Origin: Odiellus spinosus
Taxonomy: Eukaryota > Arthropoda > Arachnida > Opiliones > Phalangiidae
DNA: 64,000 bases
Direction of reading: 5' to 3'
NCBI GenBank assembly: GCA_963920705.1
Contig: OY987226.1
Location: forward strand, 26,482,706-26,546,705
Of this stretch, positions 41,659 to 51,843 are shown piece by piece (position 1 is the first letter of the stretch; every line of letters begins with the position of its first letter). The notes beneath the pieces were generated by a model. The model was not told the DNA's origin. It saw only the letters and a list, made by a program, of their open reading frames with translations, and did not search any database. A program made the position numbers and the translations under genes.

Positions 41659-42458
41659 TACATTCAAGCTTTAACTTAACAAGCTTTATTCGGGAGTAGC
41701 GAATACCCAAAAACTATTTCTTTATTTAAGTTCGCCTTGAAAAACTATTCTTTAAGAAGAACTTTAGGACCCGAGTTTCGGACAAGTCGTAGAAAGATAT
41801 CTTGGTCGCGTGATGGTGCCTCCGTGACGTATCACGGAGGTACCGAAACTTCTACATAATTTACTTTAAACTTATTTAAATTATATTTTTTTTAATTCGC
41901 GATATCGCGATTAAAACGAGGGACATGGTTCCCTCGCTTTATGATGGACGCGAGGGATGCGACATCACTTTTGACGCCAGTGCGCGTTTTGTGCGCGAAA
42001 TAGTATTTCGCGCGTTTTCCCAACTCTCCGGTTAAATTCGTGAGTTCTCTAACATTTTATTCTATCAGGGGTACCAGCCTTCAAATATTCTTTAATTTAT
42101 TTTACATGAGTGCAAAAAGGTTTAATATCTACATTATTTTAATATTATTCGTTAGATTATTGTTTATAATATTTATTTGGCCCATAGTGGTTTAAGGGTT
42201 TAATCCTCAAGTATATTTTATTAAACATTATTATATAATCTATTTACCCGAGTCATACCTTTATTTCATATACTAATAATTATTTTTATCTATTTAACCA
42301 ATGACAACCGCTTGCTCCTGCGAAACCCTTTTTATTTAAACTTATAATAATCTTTTAATTTTTACCCAATTCCCCTAGACTTGGCATTGTATATCTATAG
42401 TAGGAGCAAAACGTTTCAATACATACACATATATATATATACATACATATATATACAT
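41659..42458. other. Gene-free stretch, AT-rich
   Basis: Nothing coding was recognised. A short inverted repeat GTGCCTCCGTGACG/CGTATCACGGAGGTACC lies near 41,815-41,855, and an ATATAC microsatellite at 42,427-42,460 abuts the Helitron end. Confidence 0.5.
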
Positions 42459-43105
42459 ACTAGCTGAAGACCCGCCCTACGGGCGGGCTTCATCCAGATG
42501 CTTTAGCCCCCTGGAAATTGTATTGAAATATGATAGTTTCCACGCTAAAACGCCTGTTTGTGGTCATTACGAGATGAATTGGAAATGATTGAACATGTTT
42601 GATTTGCTTTTTAAGAGCGCCCCTTGGTAATCCGTATCAGCAATTGTTACCTTAACATTATTTTTCGATGTTGCTCTAGAGAACGCCACGTTTTGTTGAC
42701 TTTGGGTTCATGTAAAAATATTCCCACCCTTTCCAGTGTTTGACCCTGAAATGTGTTATTTGTTGTAGCATAAGCGAACGAACCGGGTTGTGGCGTCTTT
42801 TTAACACAAAGGGCATGTTGTAATCGGATGGAGCTATATTTATCCGAGTAATAAAACGGTTTCTCCTATAATAATGTTTGTTTTCATTTCCTTTAATAAG
42901 AACTCTGGTTCCATTACATAACCCTTTTGAGGTGTTTAGTTTCCTTAGAAGCGTAATAAAGCACCAACTTTGAGTTAGGTTAGCTATTTTTCCGAACAAC
43001 CCCACTTCGATAACCCAGAATCGTCTCCAATAACACAAAATCAGGGCGCCGAACTTTTAGCGTGGAAGTGTTAAGCCCCCACTCCTAGCGGTCCTTAACA
43101 TAGCT
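42459..43105 (-). mobile_element. Helitron 3' end, 5'-truncated
   Basis: On the minus strand the element ends with a GC hairpin (CCCGCCC, short loop, GGGCGGG at about 42,471-42,487), then TTCAG and CTAG before T at 42,459-42,463. This is the CTRR-plus-hairpin 3' terminus of Helitrons. Upstream is helicase-like coding sequence. The 5' end (TC) was not found. It inserted in a microsatellite next to an A/T dinucleotide, as is usual. Confidence 0.8.
42600..43038 (-). pseudogene. Helitron helicase C-terminal fragment
   Basis: The minus strand encodes LRKLNTSKGLCNGTRVLIKG and IAPSDYNMPFVLKRRHNPVR, as in the last helicase motifs of Helitron Rep/Hel proteins. A frame break near 42,740 is followed by NVAFSRATSKNNVKV in another frame, corresponding to helicase motif VI. 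A stop follows before the terminal hairpin. Only the C-terminal 140 codons or so remain. Confidence 0.75.
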
Positions 43106-43275
43106 AGATATTTTTGTTATTTATTAATGTACTATTTTGCTGAGCTCCCCCATCCGAACAACCCCACTTCTGTGGCTTCTATAACCCAAAATCTTCTTCA
43201 ATAACACAAAATCAGTACGCCGAACTTTTAGTGTGGAAGTGTTAAGCCCCCACTCCTGGCGGTCCTTAACATAGC
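42992..43275. repeat. Tandem duplication (~115-base core, ~165-base period)
   Basis: 42,992-43,104 and 43,154-43,275 share CCGAACAACCCCACTTC, ATAACACAAAATCAG, CGCCGAACTTTTAG and GGTCCTTAACATAGC in the same order. The first copy overlaps the Helitron-derived stretch, so the duplication followed the insertion or was carried by it. Confidence 0.8.
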
Positions 43276-43299
43276 GAGAAGAGATAAGGCATGCCTTAT

Positions 43300-43640
43300 A
43301 CCGATTTCATTTTTTAAATTTTACGCCCCTTTGACCCCCCTTTTTTTGACCGATTTTCACCCCCCCTCCCCCCTCAGGGAACCTGGTCGATTTTTTTAAA
43401 CACCCCCCATACCCCCTACCCCTTTTTCCCGACCTGCGCGATTTTTTAACCACCACCACCACCCCTCCCCCTACCCTTTTTTTGCTCTCGACGCTCGGCA
43501 TCCCAGGGGGCTACTAACCCCCGTCCTTTGGTCGGGCACGTCTCAACAGGTATTTATGGGTCTTAACGGGTCTAGTGATTCATGAACTCCCTTTCCTTAG
43601 TAAGCCAACGTACGATATATGCTTAAGAATGGAAAAGCGT
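43300..43640. other. Low-complexity C-rich stretch before the Polinton
   Basis: The plus strand is C/T-rich (runs such as CACCCCCCCTCCCCCC). No coding signal was seen. The left end of the Polinton should lie between here and 43,690, but its inverted terminal repeat cannot be recognised without the other end. Confidence 0.5.
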
Positions 43641-43689
43641 AGTATTTGAAAACATTTTATTGAAAACATTAGGTTTACGTTGATTTATT

Positions 43690-44529
43690 TTAGTGATATT
43701 CGGATTTCAAACATTCCTTCAGCTTTCCAAGCTGGCCCACGATAATTGTAAACAAATTGTAACTCCTAAAGACACTTTCTAATCCTTTGGTTTTTAAATT
43801 ATCTTCGAAAGTAGTTATTACAGTAAATGGCGAAACGTAACTAGAAAAATATTGATATACAGTGTCAAACTTTTCTTGAATATCATCGAGATAGTTCAAA
43901 CTTATGCGCGAATTATACATCTTCCCGTAAATCTTTGTAAAGTAATCTCCGATAGTTTTATACATCTCTTCGATAATTAATTTATGATTATTTATCTGTT
44001 CCAAATGGAGGGTTACGTTCTTTGAAATTCGATGTAATTCGCACGCTTCTAGGCAGTTGAGGGTTATTTCATCAGTGGTCGTTCCTGCCGAGATGAACCG
44101 TAGAGAATCATGGTGAGAGATAGCTTTCAGGGTGACGCCGGTGGATGTTTCGTGGACAGCGATGGTGAAGTTTGAATCTTCTTTCCCCGAGGTCCAACCG
44201 CTTAGTGGGCCAAGTCTTGGAACTAGTGAATCCCATTCTTCAGGCGTGATGCTGAAACTGGTGATATTGTCCTTGACGCACAGTCGGATTTCAGGATTCA
44301 GCGTGCCGCAGGCAAACCCGAAGGTTAAAAATAGATTGTCGCTAAGGTGTAGTCGGTGATTGACTTTTCGCCCGCTAACGGGAATCTTCCTCCGTAAACC
44401 AGTATCGGGGTCGACTAGGATGACTTTAAAAAAAGGATACGCTATAGCTTCTAACCTATTTAATAAAACGGCGTACGGTAAAAACTTCTACTTACGAGAG
44501 GATTGCGTAGACGGCGGATTCATCTTCAT
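43690..44529 (-). pseudogene. Polinton leftmost gene, unknown function, one in-frame stop
   Basis: The frame runs from ATG at 44,529 (with another ATG two codons on) to the stop at 43,690, about 279 codons, broken only by a TAG at 44,488-44,490. After that stop it has no further ATG, which is why only its end looks like an ORF at first sight. The middle contains KVILVDPDTG and VSGRKVNHRLHL, the C-terminus a long charged, probably helical region. A TATAAATA box lies 55 bases upstream. No family could be recognised; its antisense position at the element edge suggests an accessory or attachment-type product, but this is only inference. Confidence 0.6.
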
Positions 44530-44583
44530 AGGCGACAGCTTCGGCGTTCAGGGCTCAAGTGGCGAACCACCGAGTCGGTTAAC

Positions 44584-44591
44584 TATTTATA
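44584..44591 (-). promoter_or_regulatory. TATA box of the leftmost minus-strand Polinton gene
   Basis: TATAAATA on the minus strand lies 55 bases before the ATG at 44,529, a plausible core promoter. Confidence 0.5.
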
Positions 44592-44772
44592 CCCTATAAT
44601 GCACCTGACACCTGTACTCGGTAAAACCAGACCGCCTAGCGGGACATCAAAAAACATTTTATACCGATAGTAAAACAAGCGCGTTCGCATTTGACATTTG
44701 ACTTATTTTTCGCGCGTGCTTGACCGTACTAGAGAGGGTTTAAAGATAGTTAATGCGAACGTGACCTAAAGA

Positions 44773-45009
44773 TCACGCTATTATTGACTTCCTATAATTG
44801 ACAGTTCCATTATTCGACTTCAGATTGATTTTTATGTCAAAGTTTTGAAACCACAGATTAATGGCTTCTAAAGTGCCAAGAATTAAAATGACACATAGTA
44901 CGACCACTAGATTTTGAGGGTTCTTTGTTAGCAAACTCTTTATAGAACCCGAGCGAAGGGGTGCGTCCGTGGCGAATGACAAGACGCGACTGACGGTTTA
45001 TTCCATCAT
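44773..45009 (-). pseudogene. Small single-span membrane protein of the Polinton, one early stop
   Basis: From ATG at 45,009 the frame meets TAA at 44,998-45,000 and then stays open for 75 codons. A hydrophobic stretch NLVVVLCVILILGTLEAINL forms one likely membrane helix, with a short basic N-terminal side and a polar C-terminal tail. It may be a virion or host-membrane protein. No homologue recognised. Confidence 0.5.
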
Positions 45010-45182
45010 AGTGACTGCTTATATGGTCCGCGCTCTACGTGTGGGAGTAAAACCCGCGGGTGTTATTGTTACAATGAAACGGTCATTCGATTTCTTTCTA
45101 AATATATTGATAGTCAGAGAAGAAAGTATTAAGACTCGAATAAAAAAATACCCAGGTGGTGATTTCTCAATGGGGCGATGGG

Positions 45183-45218
45183 TATAAATACGTAAGACTC
45201 TCGAAGGGGTGGGTCAGT
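45183..45218 (+). promoter_or_regulatory. TATA box and arthropod-type initiator
   Basis: TATAAATA at 45,183-45,190 is followed by TCAGT at 45,214-45,218, 31 bases from the first TATA base. TCAGT is the arthropod initiator core and the spacing is standard. The ATG of the next gene is at 45,247. Confidence 0.6.
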
Positions 45219-45246
45219 ACTGATTCGATCGGCATAAACCGACGTG

Positions 45247-45602
45247 ATGGATGCTGAAACTCTTGTTTGGGGTCTAGAAGATATGGCGGTAAATAGACCT
45301 TGGTCGCTTAGAAAAATATACAAATTTTACTTTTTTCTCTGTAATGTAATCAAAGTTAATCCCGACGAAGTTCCAACTGTTTTGCCGATTTTTCTACGCC
45401 ATGTAAGTTTCTCAGTTATTAGCGCGTTTATGGACATTATCGAATATAAGATGAAAGTACCGAAAACCCCCGAAGAGTGTCAGAGCTATGAGCAGTTAAA
45501 TCTACTATGGAGTTTGATACCCGAGCGGTTAAAGGACCAATATCTAGTTAGAATGCAAAAACGTCTCGAAGAAATTAAAAAACAAATAAATGACGAGATA
45601 CA
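45247..45602 (+). pseudogene. Polinton gene of unknown function, cut by LINE insertion
   Basis: The gene begins MDAETLVWGLEDMAVNRPW and stays open for about 118 codons, through KTPEECQSYEQLNLLW, until the LINE tail at 45,603. It is probably helical and highly charged near the break. No family was recognised. The remainder should lie after the LINE (beyond about 49,900). Whether it is a separate gene or the N-terminal part of the polymerase reading frame cannot be settled because the exact 5' junction of the LINE is unclear. Confidence 0.5.
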
Positions 45603-45885
45603 TTTTTTTTTTTTTTTTTTTTTATTTTAATTAGATATCACAATTACAAATGTTTAGAATTTATACTAAGGTTCGCGTGACATAGTACCCATCAAAATAA
45701 ACCGGAGGTTTGTGGTATGATGGGGCAGTGAAGTCTAATTTAACATTTACCAGGTGAAGTACACATACTCATTTTTTTTTTTTTTTTTTTTTTTTTTTCC
45801 TTTTTTTTTTTTTTTTTCATTTCATTTTTGGTAGCCGTCAGAAGGCTTTTTTTTTTAACAACCATTGGTTAAAGTCATCAGTAAA

Positions 45886-48873
45886 CTAAGATTTATATAA
45901 ATATGAATTTAACTGGGATTTAAAGTTATTAAAGTTTTCTATTATTTTTAAATTAAGGGGTAATTTATTAAATAATTTGATACCTAATATTTTTAAATTA
46001 TTTTGAGTCTTAGATTTGGAAGATTTAGGAATTATAATGTTTAGTTCGCTGTGAAAACGAGTTAAATATCTTGGCTGAGGCACATAATCAATAGTGTTAG
46101 AACTTATAGATTTTCTATTTTTGTGAAAATTTAAGAGAACGTTTCTGTGGAAAAGTTTTCGTAGAGGTAACACTTTAAATTCCTTATATATGAGGTTTGT
46201 TGGATATAATAAAGGAAGTTTTAAGCATTTTTTTATTGCTCTATTTTGCAGCCTTTCTATAATATTAATAACGTTGTGTTGGGCACAACCCCAACATGAG
46301 ATACCATAGGTAATGTATGACTGAATCAGACTAAAATAAAGGGTTCTAAATGTTTTATTATCTAAAATGTAATAGAATTGGCCTAAACTAAAGATTTGGG
46401 ATCGAAGTTTTTTCGAAAGATACGCAATATGTTCCCTCCATTTTAAATGTCTATCTACAACTAAACCCAAATATTTAACAGAGTTTTCTTTCTGGATCTT
46501 TTCACAGTTACAAGGGGCGCCAGTAGTTAGGCAACTCTGATTAACATGTAATTTTAGATTATCAATACTAGTTTGACCCCGTTTAGTAGAGGAAAAAGTT
46601 AAATAGTTGGATTTCTTAGCGTTAAGACTTAACAGATTTACATCAAACCAATTCTTAGTATGTAATAAACCATTGTTAGCTTTCAGAAACGTTTCCTCCC
46701 AAGTGTTACCAAAAAATATTAGTACCGTATCGTCAGCAAATGATATAGTTTTATCCGTATAGTTATTCAGTAGCAGATCATTTAGATAAATGGAAAATAG
46801 GATCGGACCTAGAATAGTCCCCTGCGGGACACCATAGGTATAATTTATACTATTACTTTTGACCTTATTTATCTTAACGCTAGCCTCTCTATTTTTGAGA
46901 TAACTCTCAAATAAATTCAGTGGTAAACCATTTATTCCTATTTGTTCTAGTTTTTTAAGTAAACGAATATGACTTACGGTATCAAATGCTTTAGCCAAAT
47001 CCAAAAATACTGCTAAGACCTTTTGGTTTAAATCTAATTTTTCAATTACAAAATTATTAAAAGAGTTTAGTGCATCTTCGGTGGATAAACCAGTGCGAAA
47101 ACCAAATTGGTTCGGGGATATTATTTGGAATTTATTCAAGTACACTTCTAATTGGGATTTAATTGATTTTTCAATAATTTTTGATAGTGTAGTTAAGATT
47201 GCAATCGGTCTGTAATTTGATACTAATGTTGAAGCGCCAGCCTTATAAATTGGGGTTATTAATGCTTTTTTACATGATTCAGGGAAAATACCGCTTGAAA
47301 AGCATAAATTTACAATATGAGCGATAGGGGTAATAATAAATTTAGATATCTTTTTAAAGGTTATTGAATTTATATTATCAACTCCACAAGATTTGGAGCT
47401 TTTCAATTGGTTTATAAATAGTTGTATATCTCGGGGAGTGACTGGGCTCAGATAGAAAGAATTTCCTTTGAACCTCGGATGGTTTAAAATTGGGTAAGAA
47501 TTTTCCATAGAAGTGAGGTCTTTAGAGTTAATAATAGTGTTAGCTAGATTAACACCAACGTTTGCGAAATATTTATTGAATCCATTAGCGATTTCATATG
47601 GGTTATTTTTTGGGTCATACAACAGGTTATCAATTTCTATATTTCCAATCTCAGTTCTGGCTTTGCTGTTTGGATTCCTGATCTTGTTTATTATCTCCCA
47701 AAGTTTCGCGTTATCATTTTGGGCACAGCTTACCTTAAAAGCGTAATATTTATTTTTGGTAATCTTGATTAGATTTTTTAATTTATTACGGTATAAATAC
47801 AGTTTTATTTTTAAATCGTTATTAAAAGGTTCTTTTATCAATTTACGTTTAATCTTATCTCTAATTCGAATACTTTTTAGCAAACCAGTTGTTATCCATG
47901 GTTTCAGTTTTTTATTTGATCTAAGGCTTTGCGTTTTTTTAGTATTTGTATCAGCGTAAGGTTTATGGGCAAGTTCTATATAGAATTTTAAAGTATTAGT
48001 AAAATTTTCACATGCTAAATCTACATTATTTTCGTTGTAAACGGAAATCCAATCTTCAAAGTTTAGGAGGAGGTCTAATTTTTTATAATCAATTGAAGGA
48101 TAATAATCAACACTTGGATTCCCAGCGTGGTTATTTATACTGGGGGTGGGTGGAGTTAATTCCACAATTATCGGAAAATGATCTGTAATCGATGAATCTA
48201 AAATATAAGAGTATACAGGGGTATATGGTTTCTGATTCAGTCTTACAAAAATATGATCAACACAGGTTTTGCTATGCGGTGTTACTCTAGTCGGCTTATT
48301 GATTAAAGATATGAATTGATAAGAGGATAATATATCAAGATATTCGTTAACCAAGATTGAATAACAAGGGGCTAAAATATCAATGTTAATATCACCCGTA
48401 ATTATAACATTCTGAAATTGATTATATGTTGAAAGTTTTACTTCTAGGGCATGGATAAATTTCGCGATATCAGTACTCGGGGAGCGGTAAATAGACAATA
48501 ATTTAAAGGTCTGGTTATTAAGTTCGAATATAACGGATAAACAATTTGATTCATCTAATGACAATTCCTGAACATGAAATCTAATTGATTTTTTAATAAA
48601 TATCACCAAACCATCGGCTTTGTTTATAAGATTTTTTGTATAATTCAATTCATAATTTGGTAGGTTAAAATGCGCAATATTTATATCAAGGAGCCAACAT
48701 TCCGACAAAATAATTATATCAAATGAAAACTTTAACGAGTTTAGTAATATTAAGAATTCATCAAAGTTTTTATTCAGGCTCCTTATATTGAGATGAATTA
48801 GTTTAAAGTTGTTGTTAACGTATATTTGTTTAGACAAATCATTAGTTGTTATTTTAATTGGAGTACAATTCAT
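45886..48873 (-). CDS. LINE ORF2: endonuclease and reverse transcriptase
   Basis: 995 codons, open throughout. The N-terminal endonuclease shows LIHLNIRSLNKNFDE, LSECW, GDINIDI and SSITDHFPI. The RT has VFLDLAKAFDTV, GVPQGTILGPILFSIYLNDL and the catalytic SFADDTVLIF, followed by VKYLGLVVD. The C-terminal part has SYITYGISCWG, as in CR1/Jockey-type elements. The protein nicks the target and primes reverse transcription there. Catalytic residues are present, so this copy may be functional. Confidence 0.95.
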   Translation of the reverse strand: MNCTPIKITTNDLSKQIYVNNNFKLIHLNIRSLNKNFDEFLILLNSLKFSFDIIILSECWLLDINIAHFNLPNYELNYTKNLINKADGLVIFIKKSIRFHVQELSLDESNCLSVIFELNNQTFKLLSIYRSPSTDIAKFIHALEVKLSTYNQFQNVIITGDINIDILAPCYSILVNEYLDILSSYQFISLINKPTRVTPHSKTCVDHIFVRLNQKPYTPVYSYILDSSITDHFPIIVELTPPTPSINNHAGNPSVDYYPSIDYKKLDLLLNFEDWISVYNENNVDLACENFTNTLKFYIELAHKPYADTNTKKTQSLRSNKKLKPWITTGLLKSIRIRDKIKRKLIKEPFNNDLKIKLYLYRNKLKNLIKITKNKYYAFKVSCAQNDNAKLWEIINKIRNPNSKARTEIGNIEIDNLLYDPKNNPYEIANGFNKYFANVGVNLANTIINSKDLTSMENSYPILNHPRFKGNSFYLSPVTPRDIQLFINQLKSSKSCGVDNINSITFKKISKFIITPIAHIVNLCFSSGIFPESCKKALITPIYKAGASTLVSNYRPIAILTTLSKIIEKSIKSQLEVYLNKFQIISPNQFGFRTGLSTEDALNSFNNFVIEKLDLNQKVLAVFLDLAKAFDTVSHIRLLKKLEQIGINGLPLNLFESYLKNREASVKINKVKSNSINYTYGVPQGTILGPILFSIYLNDLLLNNYTDKTISFADDTVLIFFGNTWEETFLKANNGLLHTKNWFDVNLLSLNAKKSNYLTFSSTKRGQTSIDNLKLHVNQSCLTTGAPCNCEKIQKENSVKYLGLVVDRHLKWREHIAYLSKKLRSQIFSLGQFYYILDNKTFRTLYFSLIQSYITYGISCWGCAQHNVINIIERLQNRAIKKCLKLPLLYPTNLIYKEFKVLPLRKLFHRNVLLNFHKNRKSISSNTIDYVPQPRYLTRFHSELNIIIPKSSKSKTQNNLKILGIKLFNKLPLNLKIIENFNNFKSQLNSYLYKS

Positions 48874-48913
48874 TAACGATTATTTCAGCAAAACATAATT
48901 CCATGGATTAATA

Positions 48914-49870
48914 TTAAATAGGTTTAAGGTCCACCAATTTTTTAATCCTCACAGCGCGGTCACCCTCTTTTTTGCGTATAAAAATTTTCCCATCGGCAAT
49001 CCAATAAAATTTTATGTTATTTTTGATCGAAAATTGTTTAGCTTCGTACAAAAGTTTTTTATTAAATGGTGTTAAGTGTTCATTGATATAAAATTTATTA
49101 TTACCAAAGGATTGGTGTACATTTAAAGCTAATAAACCCTGACCTTTAGTTTTTTTGAATGAGTTGAGATAACAATTTCGCGTAAGTTCATCTTTAAATT
49201 TCACAATAATAGGTCTAGGTCTACTAGCATTGGTAATGCCTTTGGGATAGCGATATATATTTAGTATATTTTTCTTTTTGTATTGTATCTTTAGGGTATC
49301 CGCGACTAAATTAAGAATTTCGAATAAATTTTCGTTTTTAGTTTCTTTTAAGCCCATTATTTCTATGTCATTAATTAAGTGTTGTTGTTCAAGATTTACT
49401 AGACCTAATTCAAGTGAATTTACCTTTTCTTTTAAGTCGTTATTATTACTTTTTAATCGGTCATTTTCTTTTTTAATTTCGGTTATAACTATTGATTGAT
49501 CAGACAATTCCTTTCCAAAATCATCGATTTTAGATGAACAGAAATCTACCGTCTTCTCGAAATCATTTATTTTTTGTTCAATTTCATCAAGTTTATTTAG
49601 TTTTAATAATATTTGATTAATTTGAGTGGCCATTAGGCCAAAATCGGGCGTATTTGCCATTGTTAGTATGTCTTCGTCAATTTTGGTTGAATCCAACTTA
49701 CAATTTTTACAGCGCCAGACACTCTTTTTAGATCCTAACTTCCTTAGATTTTCTTCGGTTTTAATCGTCGTACATTTAGCGTGAAAATAGCCTTGACAGG
49801 TACCGGTACATTGAATTATTTCTTTCGGGTTAAAAAATTGTTTATCACAGAGATAACACCGGTCACTCAT
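48914..49870 (-). CDS. LINE ORF1: PHD-type zinc finger, coiled coil, RNA-binding domain
   Basis: 318 codons. An N-terminal zinc-finger (CYLCDKQF, CTGTCQGYFHAKC, WRCKNC) looks like a PHD finger. A long coiled coil follows (LNKLDEIEQKINDFEK to about LVNLEQQHL), then a basic RRM-like part with LKETKNENLFEILNLVADTL and RYPKG, and a C-terminal domain with VKFKDELTRNCYLNSFKK. It probably trimerises and coats the element RNA as a nucleic-acid chaperone. PHD-containing ORF1 proteins are known from CR1-related LINEs. Confidence 0.88.
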   Translation of the reverse strand: MSDRCYLCDKQFFNPKEIIQCTGTCQGYFHAKCTTIKTEENLRKLGSKKSVWRCKNCKLDSTKIDEDILTMANTPDFGLMATQINQILLKLNKLDEIEQKINDFEKTVDFCSSKIDDFGKELSDQSIVITEIKKENDRLKSNNNDLKEKVNSLELGLVNLEQQHLINDIEIMGLKETKNENLFEILNLVADTLKIQYKKKNILNIYRYPKGITNASRPRPIIVKFKDELTRNCYLNSFKKTKGQGLLALNVHQSFGNNKFYINEHLTPFNKKLLYEAKQFSIKNNIKFYWIADGKIFIRKKEGDRAVRIKKLVDLKPI

Positions 49871-51843
49871 TTCTTATCATTTTAGTTGTTTTCTTAACTA
49901 TTTATCAGGAGCGAACATTTCATGCGACTGCACTCGGCAAAAGATAGATAGAAGATTTTTTGAATTCGCAGAATGATAGAGATATCGTGGAGTTTCTAGA
50001 CGGGCCAGTCGTAGATTTCATGAACTCGCAGTATGACAGAGGTTATACAGTTTCTGGACGGACCTAATCACGAAGAAAATATCGACGCGTCTATGGGTTC
50101 AATCGAACAGGAGGACAATGTTGACGACCCACCAATAACCCCTAATTTATCGGGATAAATTGTTCAAGAAGGAGGCGGTAACCCACCTCAAATGGCTCCC
50201 CCACTAGGCGAAATTCCGGGGTGCGTAATTCTGAACCAAAACGAAAGATATTACGACCGGTTCAACATGTATGGACGCGAAATCGTACTGGAGTTAAACG
50301 GGATAGACATTCAGCGTACCGTATGTGACGTTGCAGAGCGTGTGTTGGTGCAGTACCGACCGGGAGATATGGTACAGATAACCATTCGCAGTCTAACGCT
50401 GACCGCTCGGTGCGAATTAGAGCTCTCGTTCAGAAGACTCGACCAAGTCGATCCGGCGCTAATATTTGGCATGATTTGAGGATATTCTCTATGACGATGA
50501 GATTGAGAAATTCTTTCTGGGGCCCATAAGCATCATCTTCAATATAGTCAGGCTGCCGCACGGGAATAGCCTACCCGTAAAACGGGGAATGAAGCCTTTT
50601 AATGTTTTTTGCAAAGGCCGAAGGGGTATCGTTCGTATCATTAACCATGACTCGCTTTGTCTGCCTCGCGCGCTATGCGTGGCGATCGCTCATCGTAGGT
50701 TCGTTGATGACAACACCGGTGATAAAAAACTCAAAAAGCATTACGAATCCATTTCAAAGACCTCGAACGAAGACAATACAATGCAAAAAACCGAAGCCCT
50801 AGCTCTTTGTATCAAGGCGGGAGTTAGGACGGGCAAAGAATGCGGGAGCGCAGTATCGTTCGAAAAGTTCAAGGCGAGTTTAAACGAATACTCCATCTTG
50901 GTTTACGCATTTCAGAATAACATTCCGGTGCTAACTTTAGGAGAAAATAACCCGCAAGATCAGCGACCTCGACTATTTCTCCTAAATGAAAAAAACCATT
51001 TTAACGTTATTACGAATCTAAAGCCGCTATATAATTCGCAATATTTTTGTTTTCTATGTCTCTAGCCCTATTGGCGTCCACGATCGCATAAATGTAACGC
51101 GTTCTGCTTTAGTTGCATGCGAGACCAGATATGCGGAGGCGAAAAAATTACCTGCGTCAAGTGTACTAGAACGTTTAACGGTAGAGAGTGTTTCGATAGT
51201 CATCTAAACAAAATCGGATCAAAAAAATCTCTTTGCGAGCGATTATTTACATGTAAGGAATGTTTCAAAACAATAGATCACGACAGACGTCGTGAAAAGC
51301 ATACGTGCGGGGAAATGTATTGTCCAGTGTGTAAAAAATACGTACCATCGAGTCATTTATGTTACGTACAAATTATTAAACCTAACGAAAACAAACCGTC
51401 GATAAAAAAACAAAAACAAAATGTTCCTAATTGTCTATACAGGGTGTTTTAGAAAGGTCTGGAAAAAATGAAGGGGGTTCTTCGTGGGGTCAGACTGAGT
51501 GAAAAAGGTTTATGAACCTTTAGTCTCACGCGCTGCGTTGCGTAGTTATGAGCCCTTGAAAATAGTCCTCAAAAATACGAAAAACGACCGAAAGGTGTAG
51601 GTAAGATTGTGCCTTTGACCATTATTGTTTTTCTATTTAATTGTGCATAAGCTAATTATCGAGAGATAAGTGAAACAAGGTGTTTATTAACTAAAAAAAG
51701 CGTATCAACATGTTTAGGAGTGGGCAATCATTAACTTTGGTCAGAAGAACTTGAACTCAAACTGTGGTTTCGGGTGTTGAAAAGTGAATTTTACAAGACA
51801 CCATTATTATTTACCATAATTATCAATTGTTAAATAATCGGAA

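Larger units (their letters stand above)
45603..49920 (-). mobile_element. CR1-group LINE, apparently full length
   Basis: It lies on the minus strand with a poly-A tail (poly-T at 45,603-45,623) directly preceded by AATAAA. Two non-overlapping ORFs, both open, are separated by about 40 bases. The 3' UTR has a second long T-rich block (about 45,770-45,820). It interrupts a Polinton gene. No target duplication could be seen, which is common for this clade. The exact 5' end (about 49,900-49,950) is uncertain. Confidence 0.88.

Noticed and set aside
43307-43501. Lys/Gly-rich minus-strand open frame
   Set aside because: It is the translation of a C-rich low-complexity tract.
44132-44599. Two consecutive plus-strand open frames
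   Set aside because: They lie opposite the minus-strand Polinton gene that is open over the same stretch and has a TATA box.
45603-49950. Target-site duplication for the LINE
   Set aside because: No repeat of the sequence before the poly-T tract was found beyond the 5' end, so none is claimed.
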